From assembly GCA_945862315.1 (NCBI GenBank), contig CAMAXW010000025.1, positions 1 to 47,574 on the forward strand: a stretch of DNA of 47,574 nucleotides, in the 5' to 3' direction. Source of the DNA: Klebsiella pneumoniae. Its GTDB lineage: Bacteria > Pseudomonadota > Gammaproteobacteria > Ga0077536. Numbering within the stretch: the stretch's first letter is position 1; each line of letters opens with the position of its first letter. The position numbers and the translations under genes were made by a program. Below are positions 34,001 to 41,757 of the stretch, one piece after another. The notes beneath the pieces were generated by a model. That model was given only the letters and a program-made list of their open reading frames with translations, was not told where the DNA came from and did not search any database.

Positions 34001-35449
34001 TCAACTGCGTTGGTATTTGTCCTCGAACCGCACGATGTCGTCCTCGCCTAAATACGCGCCTGACTGCACCTCGATAATTTCGAGTGGGATGGCACCGGGG
34101 TTTTCCAACCGATGTTGCGCCCCAAGGGGGATATAGGTGCTTTGGTTCTCGCTCAGCAAAAACACCTCATCGCCCCGTGTCACGCGCGCGGTGCCTTTGA
34201 CGACGATCCAATGTTCGGCGCGGTGGTGGTGCATTTGCAGCGATAAGGCAGCACCGGGCTTGACCTTGATGCGTTTTACTTGGAAGCGTTCACCGCTATC
34301 GACGCCTTCGTAAGTGCCCCACGGCCGATGCACTTCGCGGTGCACCGCAGGCTCCGGGCGACCCGATGCGGTGAGTTGTTCAACGATGGTTTTAATCTCT
34401 TGGGCGCGCTCACGCGGCGCCACCATCACGGCGTCAGCCGTCTCAACGATGATGAGATCCTCGCAGCCCAGCGCCGCCACCAAGCGACTTTCCGCAAAGA
34501 TGAGATTGTTCGAGCATTCCACCGCACACACATCGCCACGGACCACGTTGCCCGCGGCGGTTTTCTCCAAAACCTCCCACAAACTGGACCACGAGCCCAC
34601 ATCCGACCAGCCGGCGTCGAGCGAAACCACGGCGGTGCGCTGGGGTTCATCGCGGACTAGGCGCTCCATCACCGCGTAATCGATGGAGTCACTGGGGCAT
34701 TCGGCATAGGCCGCTTTGCTGGGTCTGAAAAATTCGCCGTCCCGGCTGCCGGCCGTAAACGCCCGCTGGCAGGCGACTAAAATATCGGGACGGTAGCGGC
34801 CAACGAGCTCCAGCCAGACGCTGGTTTTCAGTAAGAAAATGCCCGCGTTCCACCGATAATCACCGCTCGCCAAATATTCTTGGGCGAGCGCCAACGCCGG
34901 TTTTTCGCGAAACGCCGCAATCTGGTGTATCGGCACACCACTCTGGGTCAGTGCGGCGCCCAGTTGAATATAGCCATAGCCGGTTTCTGGGGCGCCGGGC
35001 ACCACGCCAAACGTGACCACGACACCGGCCGCGGCGAGTTCGATGCCCGCGGCCACTGCGCGCCGAAATGCCGCCGGGTCTTGCACCAAATGGTCTGAAG
35101 GCATCATCAACAAGAGGGGATCTGCACCGTCGGCGGCGCACTGCAACGCGGCCGTGGTCAAGGCCGGCGCGGTATTACGGCCGCTGGGTTCCAGCAAAAT
35201 GCTCGCAAAGGGATGCCCGACCACGCGGGCCTGTTCGCCCACCAAAAAGCGATGATCCTCGTGGCAGACCACCATGGGACGTTGCAGGCCAACAATGGCC
35301 TGCGCGCCCTCCGCCACCCGCTGCAACGTACCTTGCAACAGGGTGGATCCCGGCACTACTGAGAGAAACTGTTTGGGATAATGGCCGCGTGACAGTGGCC
35401 ATAGGCGGGTTCCGCCGCCGCCCGCCAGAATTAATGGAATGATGTGCAT
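34001..35449 (-). CDS. manC: Mannose-1-phosphate guanylyltransferase / mannose-6-phosphate isomerase (type II)
   Basis: A bifunctional cytoplasmic enzyme of about 482 residues that supplies GDP-mannose. The N-terminal pyrophosphorylase motif 'LAGGGGTRLWPLSRGHYPKQ' lies at residues 8-27 and 'AAFREKPALA' near 180. The C-terminal cupin with the isomerase/metal site shows 'PWGTYEGVDSGERFQVKRI' and 'QMHHHRAEHWIVVKGTARV'. The start is the ATG at 35449; an upstream in-frame TTG at 35464 adds five residues with no family support. It is the first gene of the leftward EPS module (manC, export protein, barrel, chain-length regulator and on) and follows the 207-base gap that ends the TPS/TonB operon. Mannose is thus a likely EPS sugar. 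Confidence 0.96.
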   Translation of the reverse strand: MHIIPLILAGGGGTRLWPLSRGHYPKQFLSVVPGSTLLQGTLQRVAEGAQAIVGLQRPMVVCHEDHRFLVGEQARVVGHPFASILLEPSGRNTAPALTTAALQCAADGADPLLLMMPSDHLVQDPAAFRRAVAAGIELAAAGVVVTFGVVPGAPETGYGYIQLGAALTQSGVPIHQIAAFREKPALALAQEYLASGDYRWNAGIFLLKTSVWLELVGRYRPDILVACQRAFTAGSRDGEFFRPSKAAYAECPSDSIDYAVMERLVRDEPQRTAVVSLDAGWSDVGSWSSLWEVLEKTAAGNVVRGDVCAVECSNNLIFAESRLVAALGCEDLIIVETADAVMVAPRERAQEIKTIVEQLTASGRPEPAVHREVHRPWGTYEGVDSGERFQVKRIKVKPGAALSLQMHHHRAEHWIVVKGTARVTRGDEVFLLSENQSTYIPLGAQHRLENPGAIPLEIIEVQSGAYLGEDDIVRFEDKYQRS

Positions 35450-35656
35450 GCGTATTGGTCTCAACTGGGTTTTAAAAAACCAATGGCCGTGCGGTTATCG
35501 TTCGCCTGCGCGCGCCAAGCTGGGTGCCAAGGCTCGCCGCGGGTTCAACCTGCTCATTGGAACCCAACTGTATGACAGGTATGTGAAACACGCTTGTGTT
35601 GTGACAATTTTATTTCTGCAGTGGCGGCCCGGCCTAAACATCCGGCGCGCTGGCGC
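35450..35656. promoter_or_regulatory. Intergenic region between TPS/TonB operon and EPS module
   Basis: These 207 bases hold the likely promoter of the leftward EPS module. On the minus strand, TTGTCA near 35605 could be a -35, but a good -10 at the right distance is not evident. Two inverted repeats are visible: GGTTTT-AA-AAAACC (35468-35481), close upstream of the manC start, and AACAC-AAGC-GTGTT near 35589-35602. Either could be an operator; a termination role for the upstream operon is also possible. Confidence 0.3.
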
Positions 35657-36232
35657 CTATCCCCCCAGGTTCGCCCCGGCCTCGGGATACTTGGCTTGCA
35701 GGTATTCACTCAACGAGGCGACGAGGTTCGTGGCCGCGACGGGGCCTCCCGTGAGACGTTCGAGATATTCCAGTACCACCCGCGGGTGCTTCGCCGCGAG
35801 GTTAACGAGTTCGAGGTCTTCCGGCGCCAAATCACCCATCGAGCCGCTGCTCACGCTGTTTAGGAGGTCCAGACACGCCCGCGCGTCCATCCCAAAATCA
35901 TTGGACAGCTCCCCAACCAACTGAATCAGCAAGCGCCAACGCTGTGCGGGGACCACCACGCCGTCGAGGACATTGGTCAGGCGGGCCAGACCAATGCGTA
36001 AGACATACCGGAAAACATTGGACTCGCGTGTCTCGAGGCGCTTGGCGATAGCTTTGAGACGCCCAAGCTCCGAGAGTTTAATGCGCACGGAAATGCTCCT
36101 GCGCGCATCGTCAACAATACTTTCTTCAATGTCGCTCTTGGCCCAGAATGCCCGGCCCCGCGGCTTCAGCGGCCGGCCGCCAGCGCCAGAGTCTCCGTCT
36201 AACGCGGCGGGTGGTTGGTGGTCTATTTTCAT
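35657..36232 (-). CDS. Small protein with possible ribbon-helix-helix segment, last gene of TPS/TonB operon
   Basis: A 191-residue protein that I do not recognise as a family. After a basic, proline-rich N-terminus (1-30), residues about 45-90 ('SISVRIKLSELGRLKAIAKR' followed by 'ETRESNVFRYVLRIGL') read like a ribbon-helix-helix DNA-binding segment: a strand, then two helices. The remaining 100 residues are predicted helical, with no membrane segment or signal peptide, so it is cytoplasmic. Its ATG overlaps the stop of the coiled-coil gene by 4 bases (ATGA), so it is made with that operon. It may be a local regulator of the secretion operon; this rests only on the short motif and its position. 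Confidence 0.55.
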   Translation of the reverse strand: MKIDHQPPAALDGDSGAGGRPLKPRGRAFWAKSDIEESIVDDARRSISVRIKLSELGRLKAIAKRLETRESNVFRYVLRIGLARLTNVLDGVVVPAQRWRLLIQLVGELSNDFGMDARACLDLLNSVSSGSMGDLAPEDLELVNLAAKHPRVVLEYLERLTGGPVAATNLVASLSEYLQAKYPEAGANLGG

Positions 36233-36930
36233 GGACTGCCGGCTGCCGCGCGGTTGGCATCGCGCAACTGGTCAGCGAGCTTGTTGGCGTATTCTTGCCG
36301 CAAGTTCTCAATTTGGACTTGCCGAACACCCGTTAATGGCTCGCTACGAAACAATCTTTTGAAGGTGCCTTCGCTAGAAAATTCCTCGAGCAATGCTTGA
36401 TTAGCCTGATAGAGCGCAAGATTTTTGCTCTCCGAGTCTTTTAGTTGCGCGATATTAGCCTCCAGATCGCGAGCGACCTGCACGCGGCTTGCTTCGGTTT
36501 CCTGCAAGGTGCGCTGGGTTTCGCGTTGCCGAGCAGTCAACTGGGCGAGTTGCTCGGCGCTGTGGGCTAGGCGTTTCTGGCTCGTCTCTAGGGCCTTGGC
36601 GAAGCCCGCGCTGCTCGTCGTTGCTGCCTCGAGACTCGCTTTTGCGAGCGTCAAGGCGGCAGTTTGGGCTTTGAAACTTTCGTCGAGTTTGCTCAGCTTC
36701 AGTGCTTGCTCCTCGAGCTGCAATTTAACGCTGGCGAGTTCGGTTTCGGCCGCCACTTTTTGGGTGTTTAAAAGCTTGAGCAAGGATTGTGCTTTGGCGA
36801 GCGCCCGTTTTTCGGCCGAGGGTGCCTCCTCAGAAAACCCCGTGACGGGAACCCAAAAAGCCATCCAGAAAACGACCAATAGCAGGCCAGGCAGCACGTT
36901 GGAGTTGCGCATGACGTTAGAATTTCGCAT
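36229..36930 (-). CDS. Periplasmic coiled-coil protein of TPS/TonB operon
   Basis: A 233-residue protein counted from the ATG at 36930, with an uncleaved anchor or signal (hydrophobic 'LPGLLLVVFWMAFWVPVTG', about 13-31). A long alpha-helical coiled coil rich in Ala, Leu, Glu, Lys and Gln covers about 40-195, and a C-terminal tail ('FKRLFRSEPLTGVRQVQIEN') ends it. The start is uncertain. ATG 36930 overlaps the porin stop by 14 bases, and ATG 36912, six codons later, lies just beyond that stop; both are in a tandem repeat. Function unknown; a periplasmic spacer or adaptor between inner- and outer-membrane parts is plausible. It is the seventh of eight genes in the operon. Confidence 0.75.
   Translation of the reverse strand: MRNSNVMRNSNVLPGLLLVVFWMAFWVPVTGFSEEAPSAEKRALAKAQSLLKLLNTQKVAAETELASVKLQLEEQALKLSKLDESFKAQTAALTLAKASLEAATTSSAGFAKALETSQKRLAHSAEQLAQLTARQRETQRTLQETEASRVQVARDLEANIAQLKDSESKNLALYQANQALLEEFSSEGTFKRLFRSEPLTGVRQVQIENLRQEYANKLADQLRDANRAAAGSP
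36895..36930 (-). repeat. Tandem 18-bp duplication encoding MRNSNV twice at a gene start
   Basis: On the minus strand ATGCGAAATTCTAACGTC (36930-36913) is followed directly by ATGCGCAACTCCAACGTG (36912-36895). The copies agree at 14 of 18 bases, and all four differences are at third codon positions, so the peptide repeat is exact. The first copy contains the TAA stop of the upstream porin gene in another frame. Confidence 0.9.
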
Positions 36931-38680
36931 TGAGATCGATTTGCAGGACGTCGATGGCCAGTGGCGGCCCATCGATTTCGGTGGCGGAAATCCAGCGCGC
37001 GCGCAACCACACGTTGCGGGTTAGGCCGTACAGCCCACTGATCCGATAGCCTTGGGTATCGGTACCGCCGAGATGGAAATCTGAATCCGTAAAGGCATCG
37101 AGCACGGCGTCACGCTGGAGGTAGCGGTAGTCAAAATTCATTTGCCAAGCACCGTGTCGAGCGATGTCGGGCCAACCCACCAAGACGCCACCTAGCAGGC
37201 CTAGGGTGCGGTCCTTAATCGGGTAGAGATAGGTTTCCCCACCGGTGCGCTGCAAAATTTCGCTGTCATCAAACCCAATATTTTTAACAATATTAGCCTG
37301 CAGGGTCACGTGATGGGGCGCCAGATTGGCAAAATCCATGACGGCAATGAAATCTAGCACCCGATAGTCAGCGGCCAATCCATAGAGCTGGTTGGCCTCG
37401 CTACCGTCGAGATTGGGATCGTTGGCAATATTGAAAAGCAAATTACCTTTTTGCAAAAACTGCGGGGCCGTATCGTTGGTTAACGTGCTGCCTAGCGTAT
37501 TACGCTTAGCGGCGATATGGATGTAGTCGTAAACCGCAGCGCCCATTTTTAGCAAATTCTGGTTTTCAAACTCCCAATCCGCCCCCAACTGGCCGCCCAC
37601 CAGATAGCGGTCTTGCGACAAATAAGCCGGCTCCTGCAGCGGGAAAATGCCGGTGGTTAAGTAGGCCTTCCGGTTCCGGCTCACGGGCTCCAATAGGTCC
37701 CCGTTGCCGAGCGTAATGGGTTGTCGGAAAGTCGCCGCTACGCCATCAAAACTGACATCCTCATCCCACACCAGTTCAGTGGAGAGCCAGGGGTTGGGTA
37801 TCCGCCCCGCCGATGCGGTGACCCAGTTGAAGCCCTGTTCATCCGCCCGGTCGTAGCGCAACTGCGCCCGGTCTAGCGCCACGTTAAAGCGCTGTTCCGT
37901 ATTACCCAGCGTGACGTTGGTCGACACCGGGTTGGCGAAATTTCCCGTCACCAAACGGGTGTCGAGCGTCCACCGATTCGCAATTTTAGCCGTTAGACCC
38001 AAGCGCACGCGCTCCCGCCAGCGGTCTTCATTTTCGGAGGTATTGAGAAAAGCCTTGTTGCCGGCTTGCGCGATGCCACCGGCCTTGTTCACTTCTAAAA
38101 TATTGAGATAGGCATTGTTCCCACCGAGCGTTTCGGCGTTCTCGCTGCCATAGGCGTCGTATTGATTTCGCACCCGCACGTCGCCGTACAATTTCACGGT
38201 GTTTAACCAGGCAGGTAGCGCGTCTGGGGTGCCCCACTTTTCTTTTTTGGCTTTGTCGGCCACGTCGGCCAGCACATCTTGCCGCAGCTCGGCGCGTAGC
38301 TGACTCCGCATTTCATCCTTAACGAACTCCGGAACGTAGGGCACCCGCACGACTTGTTTGCCGTCGGCCGCGCGCGCGACGTTATTCGTATCCACGGCGG
38401 CTACTGCGGCGGCGGCTACTACCGCTGTTGCCGGGGCGCTCGCCAGCGCTTGTGCCGTCTGACGAACGGCATCTTGCTCCGCCTTTTTAATCAGCGCGGC
38501 GGCTTGTTGCGGATTCAAAACGCCTTGTTTCACTAGCGCGTCCACTAGGTTGACGACGGTATTTTTGAGTTGCAGTAATTCCTGCTGCTCGCTGGCAAAA
38601 CTTGGCGGGCTGAGGCTGCCCAAAAAGATGCCCAGGCTCAGGGTTGCAATACGGTTGGTCGTGTTCAAAATTCCACTCAC
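36917..38680 (-). CDS. Putative porin (outer-membrane barrel with N-terminal helical region)
   Basis: A 587-residue outer-membrane protein resembling the putative porin family (Porin_5-like). The signal peptide ends near PPSFASEQ. A helical, alanine-rich region covers about 30-100 ('LLQLKNTVVNLVDALVKQGV', then 'SAPATAVVAAAAVAAVDT'), resembling the periplasmic trimerisation or cell-wall-binding region of other porins. From about 150 a barrel with many aromatic strands runs to the C-terminal phenylalanine (LQIDLNAKF). It has no TonB-box or plug domain that I can see, although it is encoded right after tonB. Similar porins accompany ExbB/ExbD/TonB sets in other proteobacteria. It may be the outer-membrane client of this TonB, which is inference. 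Confidence 0.82.
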   Translation of the reverse strand: MSGILNTTNRIATLSLGIFLGSLSPPSFASEQQELLQLKNTVVNLVDALVKQGVLNPQQAAALIKKAEQDAVRQTAQALASAPATAVVAAAAVAAVDTNNVARAADGKQVVRVPYVPEFVKDEMRSQLRAELRQDVLADVADKAKKEKWGTPDALPAWLNTVKLYGDVRVRNQYDAYGSENAETLGGNNAYLNILEVNKAGGIAQAGNKAFLNTSENEDRWRERVRLGLTAKIANRWTLDTRLVTGNFANPVSTNVTLGNTEQRFNVALDRAQLRYDRADEQGFNWVTASAGRIPNPWLSTELVWDEDVSFDGVAATFRQPITLGNGDLLEPVSRNRKAYLTTGIFPLQEPAYLSQDRYLVGGQLGADWEFENQNLLKMGAAVYDYIHIAAKRNTLGSTLTNDTAPQFLQKGNLLFNIANDPNLDGSEANQLYGLAADYRVLDFIAVMDFANLAPHHVTLQANIVKNIGFDDSEILQRTGGETYLYPIKDRTLGLLGGVLVGWPDIARHGAWQMNFDYRYLQRDAVLDAFTDSDFHLGGTDTQGYRISGLYGLTRNVWLRARWISATEIDGPPLAIDVLQIDLNAKF

Positions 38681-38697
38681 TTGCTTATCTGGTGGCG

Positions 38698-39366
38698 CTA
38701 GCGAGACACGATGCGCAGCTTCATCGGCTGCTGCATGCTCTCGGGTGGCGACTGACTTGCCTTTAGACGCTCCACGACTTGGCGCAGCGCCGCGGTGCTG
38801 CGGGCATCTCCAGTCGTGCCCTGCAACTCGAAACGTTCAACTCGTCCATCACTCGTAAACCACAGCTTGATGTCGACGCGATATTTCGCGCCCCGAACCT
38901 CCTCGTTGTCAGCGAGTTGACGCTGCAGGTCCTGCTGAATTTGACCGGCAAACCAACGGTTAGGATCACCGCCGCCGCCGATCAGCCCGCGCCCACCTTT
39001 CTTGCCGACCAAGCCAAACCCATCGCCGGTCCCACTGCCCTCGGCGTCTACGCCAAGGTCATCACCGGGCGGTGGTTCGTCGCTTTCCGGCGGCGCATCC
39101 GGCGGCGGCTGCTCTTCGGGCAACTGCTGCTCAATTTTTTCGGGCTCAGGTGGCGGTGGCGGCTCGTCTTTGGGTGGCGGCGGCGGTGGCGGTTCGTGCT
39201 GGGGCATCACCACGATTTTCTGCTGCCGAGGCGGCGGCGCCAGCGTGGAGTTGGCCATCATGCGCAGCGCGCCATAGATCAAGAGCGCCACCAGCAGGAC
39301 TGCCACCAGGCCGCCCACTAGAAGGCCACGCCACTGACGGGGCTCTGATTTTTCGTCGACGCGCAT
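38698..39366 (-). CDS. tonB: TonB-like energy transducer
   Basis: A 222-residue protein with TonB layout: a short cytoplasmic start, one membrane helix (about 15-37), a proline-rich linker with Pro-Pro and Glu-Pro/Lys-Pro repeats (44-98), then a glycine-rich hinge (about 103-132) and a C-terminal domain (135-222) with 'RVDIKLWFTSDGRVERFEL'. It would couple the inner-membrane proton gradient to an outer-membrane partner. The membrane helix lacks the histidine of the usual Ser-x3-His motif, so its coupling with ExbB/ExbD may be atypical. Its start lies 5 bases after the exbD stop. No TonB-dependent receptor with plug domain is in the window; the neighbours are a porin and a TpsB transporter. 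Confidence 0.85.
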   Translation of the reverse strand: MRVDEKSEPRQWRGLLVGGLVAVLLVALLIYGALRMMANSTLAPPPRQQKIVVMPQHEPPPPPPPKDEPPPPPEPEKIEQQLPEEQPPPDAPPESDEPPPGDDLGVDAEGSGTGDGFGLVGKKGGRGLIGGGGDPNRWFAGQIQQDLQRQLADNEEVRGAKYRVDIKLWFTSDGRVERFELQGTTGDARSTAALRQVVERLKASQSPPESMQQPMKLRIVSR

Positions 39367-39371
39367 CGGCG

Positions 39372-39782
39372 CTATTTCACGAGTTTCTGGGTCACTAATC
39401 CGAGTTGCGTGATTTGCAACCGCCCGATCATGTCGAGAACTTCCATGACTTTCTGGTACTGAACCGCCGCATCGCCCTTCACCACCACCGGCAGCTCCGG
39501 ATCAGCCGCTTTGAGCTGTCCCAGCCGTTGCTCTAGTTCGGCGATAGTCACGGGATAGGTGTCGAGATAAATTTGTCCTTCGGCGGTGATAGTGACCGCC
39601 TTGGTTTTGGGCTTGGCCAAACTAGGCGCGGCACTGGCCTGCGGCAGATTGACGGTAATCCCCTGCACACTGGCGGTGGTCATGATGATAAAAATGATTA
39701 ACAACACGTACGCCAAGTCGAGCATCGGCGTGATGTTGATGTCGTCGTAGGGCTCGTTCTCGCCCGGTCCAGCGCTAGCCAT
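39372..39782 (-). CDS. exbD: ExbD biopolymer transport protein
   Basis: A 136-residue inner-membrane protein of the ExbD/TolR family, the proton-channel partner of ExbB. The family signature 'DINITPMLDLAYVLLIIFI' (14-32) includes the essential membrane aspartate, here Asp22. The periplasmic domain follows ('GITVNLPQAS', 'VTITAEGQIYLDTYPVTIAE', with 'VVVKGDAAVQYQKVMEVLDM'). Length is normal. Its start overlaps the end of the ExbB fusion gene by 8 bases, and tonB begins 5 bases after its stop, so the three are translated as a unit. Confidence 0.94.
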   Translation of the reverse strand: MASAGPGENEPYDDINITPMLDLAYVLLIIFIIMTTASVQGITVNLPQASAAPSLAKPKTKAVTITAEGQIYLDTYPVTIAELEQRLGQLKAADPELPVVVKGDAAVQYQKVMEVLDMIGRLQITQLGLVTQKLVK

Positions 39783-41619
39783 CGCTGCGACCTCCGTACA
39801 GCTCGTTCAGCCGAGCGAGGAACTCATCCGCAAACACGTGCATGTCGGCGGAGAACTCCTTCACTTTTGAGCCGAGGTAGTTGTAGCCAAACAGCGAGGG
39901 AATGGCGACCGCGAGGCCGGCGGTAGTGGCGAGCAAAGCCGCCGCCATGCCGGGCGCGATGGCGTTGATATTCACATCGCCGGACGCCGCGATGGCGGCG
40001 AAAGTGACCATCACCCCGACCACCGTGCCCAGCAGCCCAATAAACGGGCCGCCAGAGATGGCGATGGTCAGCAGCACCATCTGGGCGTTGAGTTTTTGAC
40101 CTTCACGGATCATCACCGCGTCGAGCGTCGCACGCAGCGACAGCAGCGCCCGATTGTTGATATGAATGCTGCCATCGGGTTTGGCACGGCGCCGTGCCGC
40201 GTTAATCCCCTGCCGATACAGCTTGAACAACGGCGAGCTACCAAATAGGGCGTCACGGTCGTAAAGCGCTCCGATGTCATCGTTGCCCTGCTCCCCAATT
40301 TCGTCGTACGCCAGCAGGAATTTTTGGGTGGCAGCGCGGCACTTCATCAAATAGACCTGCTTGAGGATCATGACCGCGAAGGCCACCAGCGCCATGACGC
40401 CGCAGAGTGCGATCACGAACTGTTCAATGAAGGCTTCGTCATTGCCAAACACCTGATTAAGAATGATCCCAATGAAAGAAGATTTGCTCTCCTCCACTTC
40501 GCTGGCACCTTCCGTCTCTAGGTTCTCGTCGGCTAGGTAGGTCAAACCGCGCACCTCGACCCCCTCCGTCGACGCGGCAAATTTCACCGCATCCGCGGTG
40601 GGCAGCGTGGCGTACACCCGCAGTTCGTCAAGGTCAGCAATCAGCCCCTGCGTGCCATCGGCGGCAGCGCCGATGTGGAGGGGGCCTGACATAGCGGCTG
40701 GTGGCGCCGCAAACTGCCCAACCGAGGCGCCGTCCAGCCACAACGTGAACTGGCCATTTTGGGTTGTCACGGCCACGTGATGCCACGCGGTCGGCGTGAC
40801 GGGCACCGGGTTGGTTGACAACGTATCGCTGCCATCTCGATAGGCGAGGGTCAGATCGCTGCCCGCTACCTTGAGGGTGAGTTGGGCGGTGCCGCTCACC
40901 CGCTCCAGCAAGTAGCCGTCGGTCTGCGGCGCGTCCATTTTCATCCAAATTGAAAAGCCCCATCCGCTAACCGGATTGATCGCGAGCACGGGGGCGTCGG
41001 CGATAGTCAACGCAGCTTTGCCATCCAGTTTGATGCCCGCGCCAATGAGCGAAGCTGGGTTGGGACGCCCGCTGAAAATCGGCGGCGGCAGCGCGCTGGC
41101 AGAGCGGTCGGTCGGTACCCCGTTGAGTTCGTCGAAATGGTAAACCAGCGCGAAATTGGGACCATAAGTCGCCGCAATGGCGCCGTCCCCGAGGGCCTTC
41201 GGGTTGCCAAAGTAAGCGTAAATTTTGTTCGTGCCCGGCACCGTTGCCGGGTCGTCCTTAGCGACGCTAGGGGCGGGGGCGGTGGCGCCTTTGAGCTGCG
41301 GCACTTTGACCCAAATGAAGGCGAGCTCGTTGACCACATCGAGTTTTTCAACGTGGTGATGCAGTGGGGTTTGGTCGTCGCCGGCCACGAAGCGCAGGTC
41401 GCCCCCGCCTTCGGTGAGATCCAAGAAATGCGCGAAATTGCCCGTGTGCAAGCGCACCAACACCGGCACATCGGTGAGGTCGTTAGGGATATTGGCGCCG
41501 GTTGCGGTGGTGTCTAGCGTGATGACTTTGCGGTAGGCCCAATCAGGGTTCCACCAAGCCTGAGCATCGGCTTGAACCAGCAAAAGCAGCACAGCGAGCA
41601 TTCGTGAAAAATGGGGCAT
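39775..41619 (-). CDS. DUF2341-LamG-ExbB fusion (MotA/TolQ/ExbB proton channel with large periplasmic domains)
   Basis: A 614-residue protein with an unusual layout. A signal peptide (1-20, cleavage near ADAQA) is followed by a DUF2341 domain (about 22-120) starting with the typical 'WWNPDWAYRKVITL'. A concanavalin-like LamG domain (about 180-335) follows, with 'FSIWMKMDAPQTDGYLLER', 'AWHHVAVTTQNGQFTLWLDG' and 'IADLDELRVY'. A membrane helix at about 397-420 leads into an ExbB/TolQ domain, whose paired helices lie near 510-580 ('LLGTVVGVMVTFAAIA', 'AALLATTAGLAVAIPSLFGY'). The first two domains face the periplasm, so they may bind a surface glycan or the exoprotein. The gene follows tpsB after 138 bases and overlaps exbD. 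DUF2341-ExbB fusions are known by annotation, but their job is not established. Confidence 0.9.
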   Translation of the reverse strand: MPHFSRMLAVLLLLVQADAQAWWNPDWAYRKVITLDTTATGANIPNDLTDVPVLVRLHTGNFAHFLDLTEGGGDLRFVAGDDQTPLHHHVEKLDVVNELAFIWVKVPQLKGATAPAPSVAKDDPATVPGTNKIYAYFGNPKALGDGAIAATYGPNFALVYHFDELNGVPTDRSASALPPPIFSGRPNPASLIGAGIKLDGKAALTIADAPVLAINPVSGWGFSIWMKMDAPQTDGYLLERVSGTAQLTLKVAGSDLTLAYRDGSDTLSTNPVPVTPTAWHHVAVTTQNGQFTLWLDGASVGQFAAPPAAMSGPLHIGAAADGTQGLIADLDELRVYATLPTADAVKFAASTEGVEVRGLTYLADENLETEGASEVEESKSSFIGIILNQVFGNDEAFIEQFVIALCGVMALVAFAVMILKQVYLMKCRAATQKFLLAYDEIGEQGNDDIGALYDRDALFGSSPLFKLYRQGINAARRRAKPDGSIHINNRALLSLRATLDAVMIREGQKLNAQMVLLTIAISGGPFIGLLGTVVGVMVTFAAIAASGDVNINAIAPGMAAALLATTAGLAVAIPSLFGYNYLGSKVKEFSADMHVFADEFLARLNELYGGRSDG

Positions 41620-41757
41620 AGGGACTCTTTCTCGCCATGAATACGTAACCGGACAGCCCCTATGATTTGCGCTGGGTGTTACGAGAATATGACGAGTGGC
41701 CGAGTGGCTTTAACACCGAGGAAGTAGCGGGTTACCGAGGTTAGCCTTTGCCGCGCC
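41620..41757 (-). promoter_or_regulatory. Gap between tpsB and the DUF2341-ExbB gene
   Basis: This 138-base gap is the largest inside the operon. GAGAAAGAG upstream of the ATG may serve as ribosome binding site. TTAAAG and CATATT 16 bases apart on the minus strand are a weak candidate internal promoter for the energising genes. Confidence 0.2.

Noticed and set aside
33933-34004. Extended start of the polysaccharide export protein
   Set aside because: It would place 24 polar residues before the signal peptide; the ATG at 33932 starts directly at it.
38700-39360. Plus-strand glycine- or arginine-rich frames over tonB
   Set aside because: They are complements of the proline-rich TonB linker codons, not genes.
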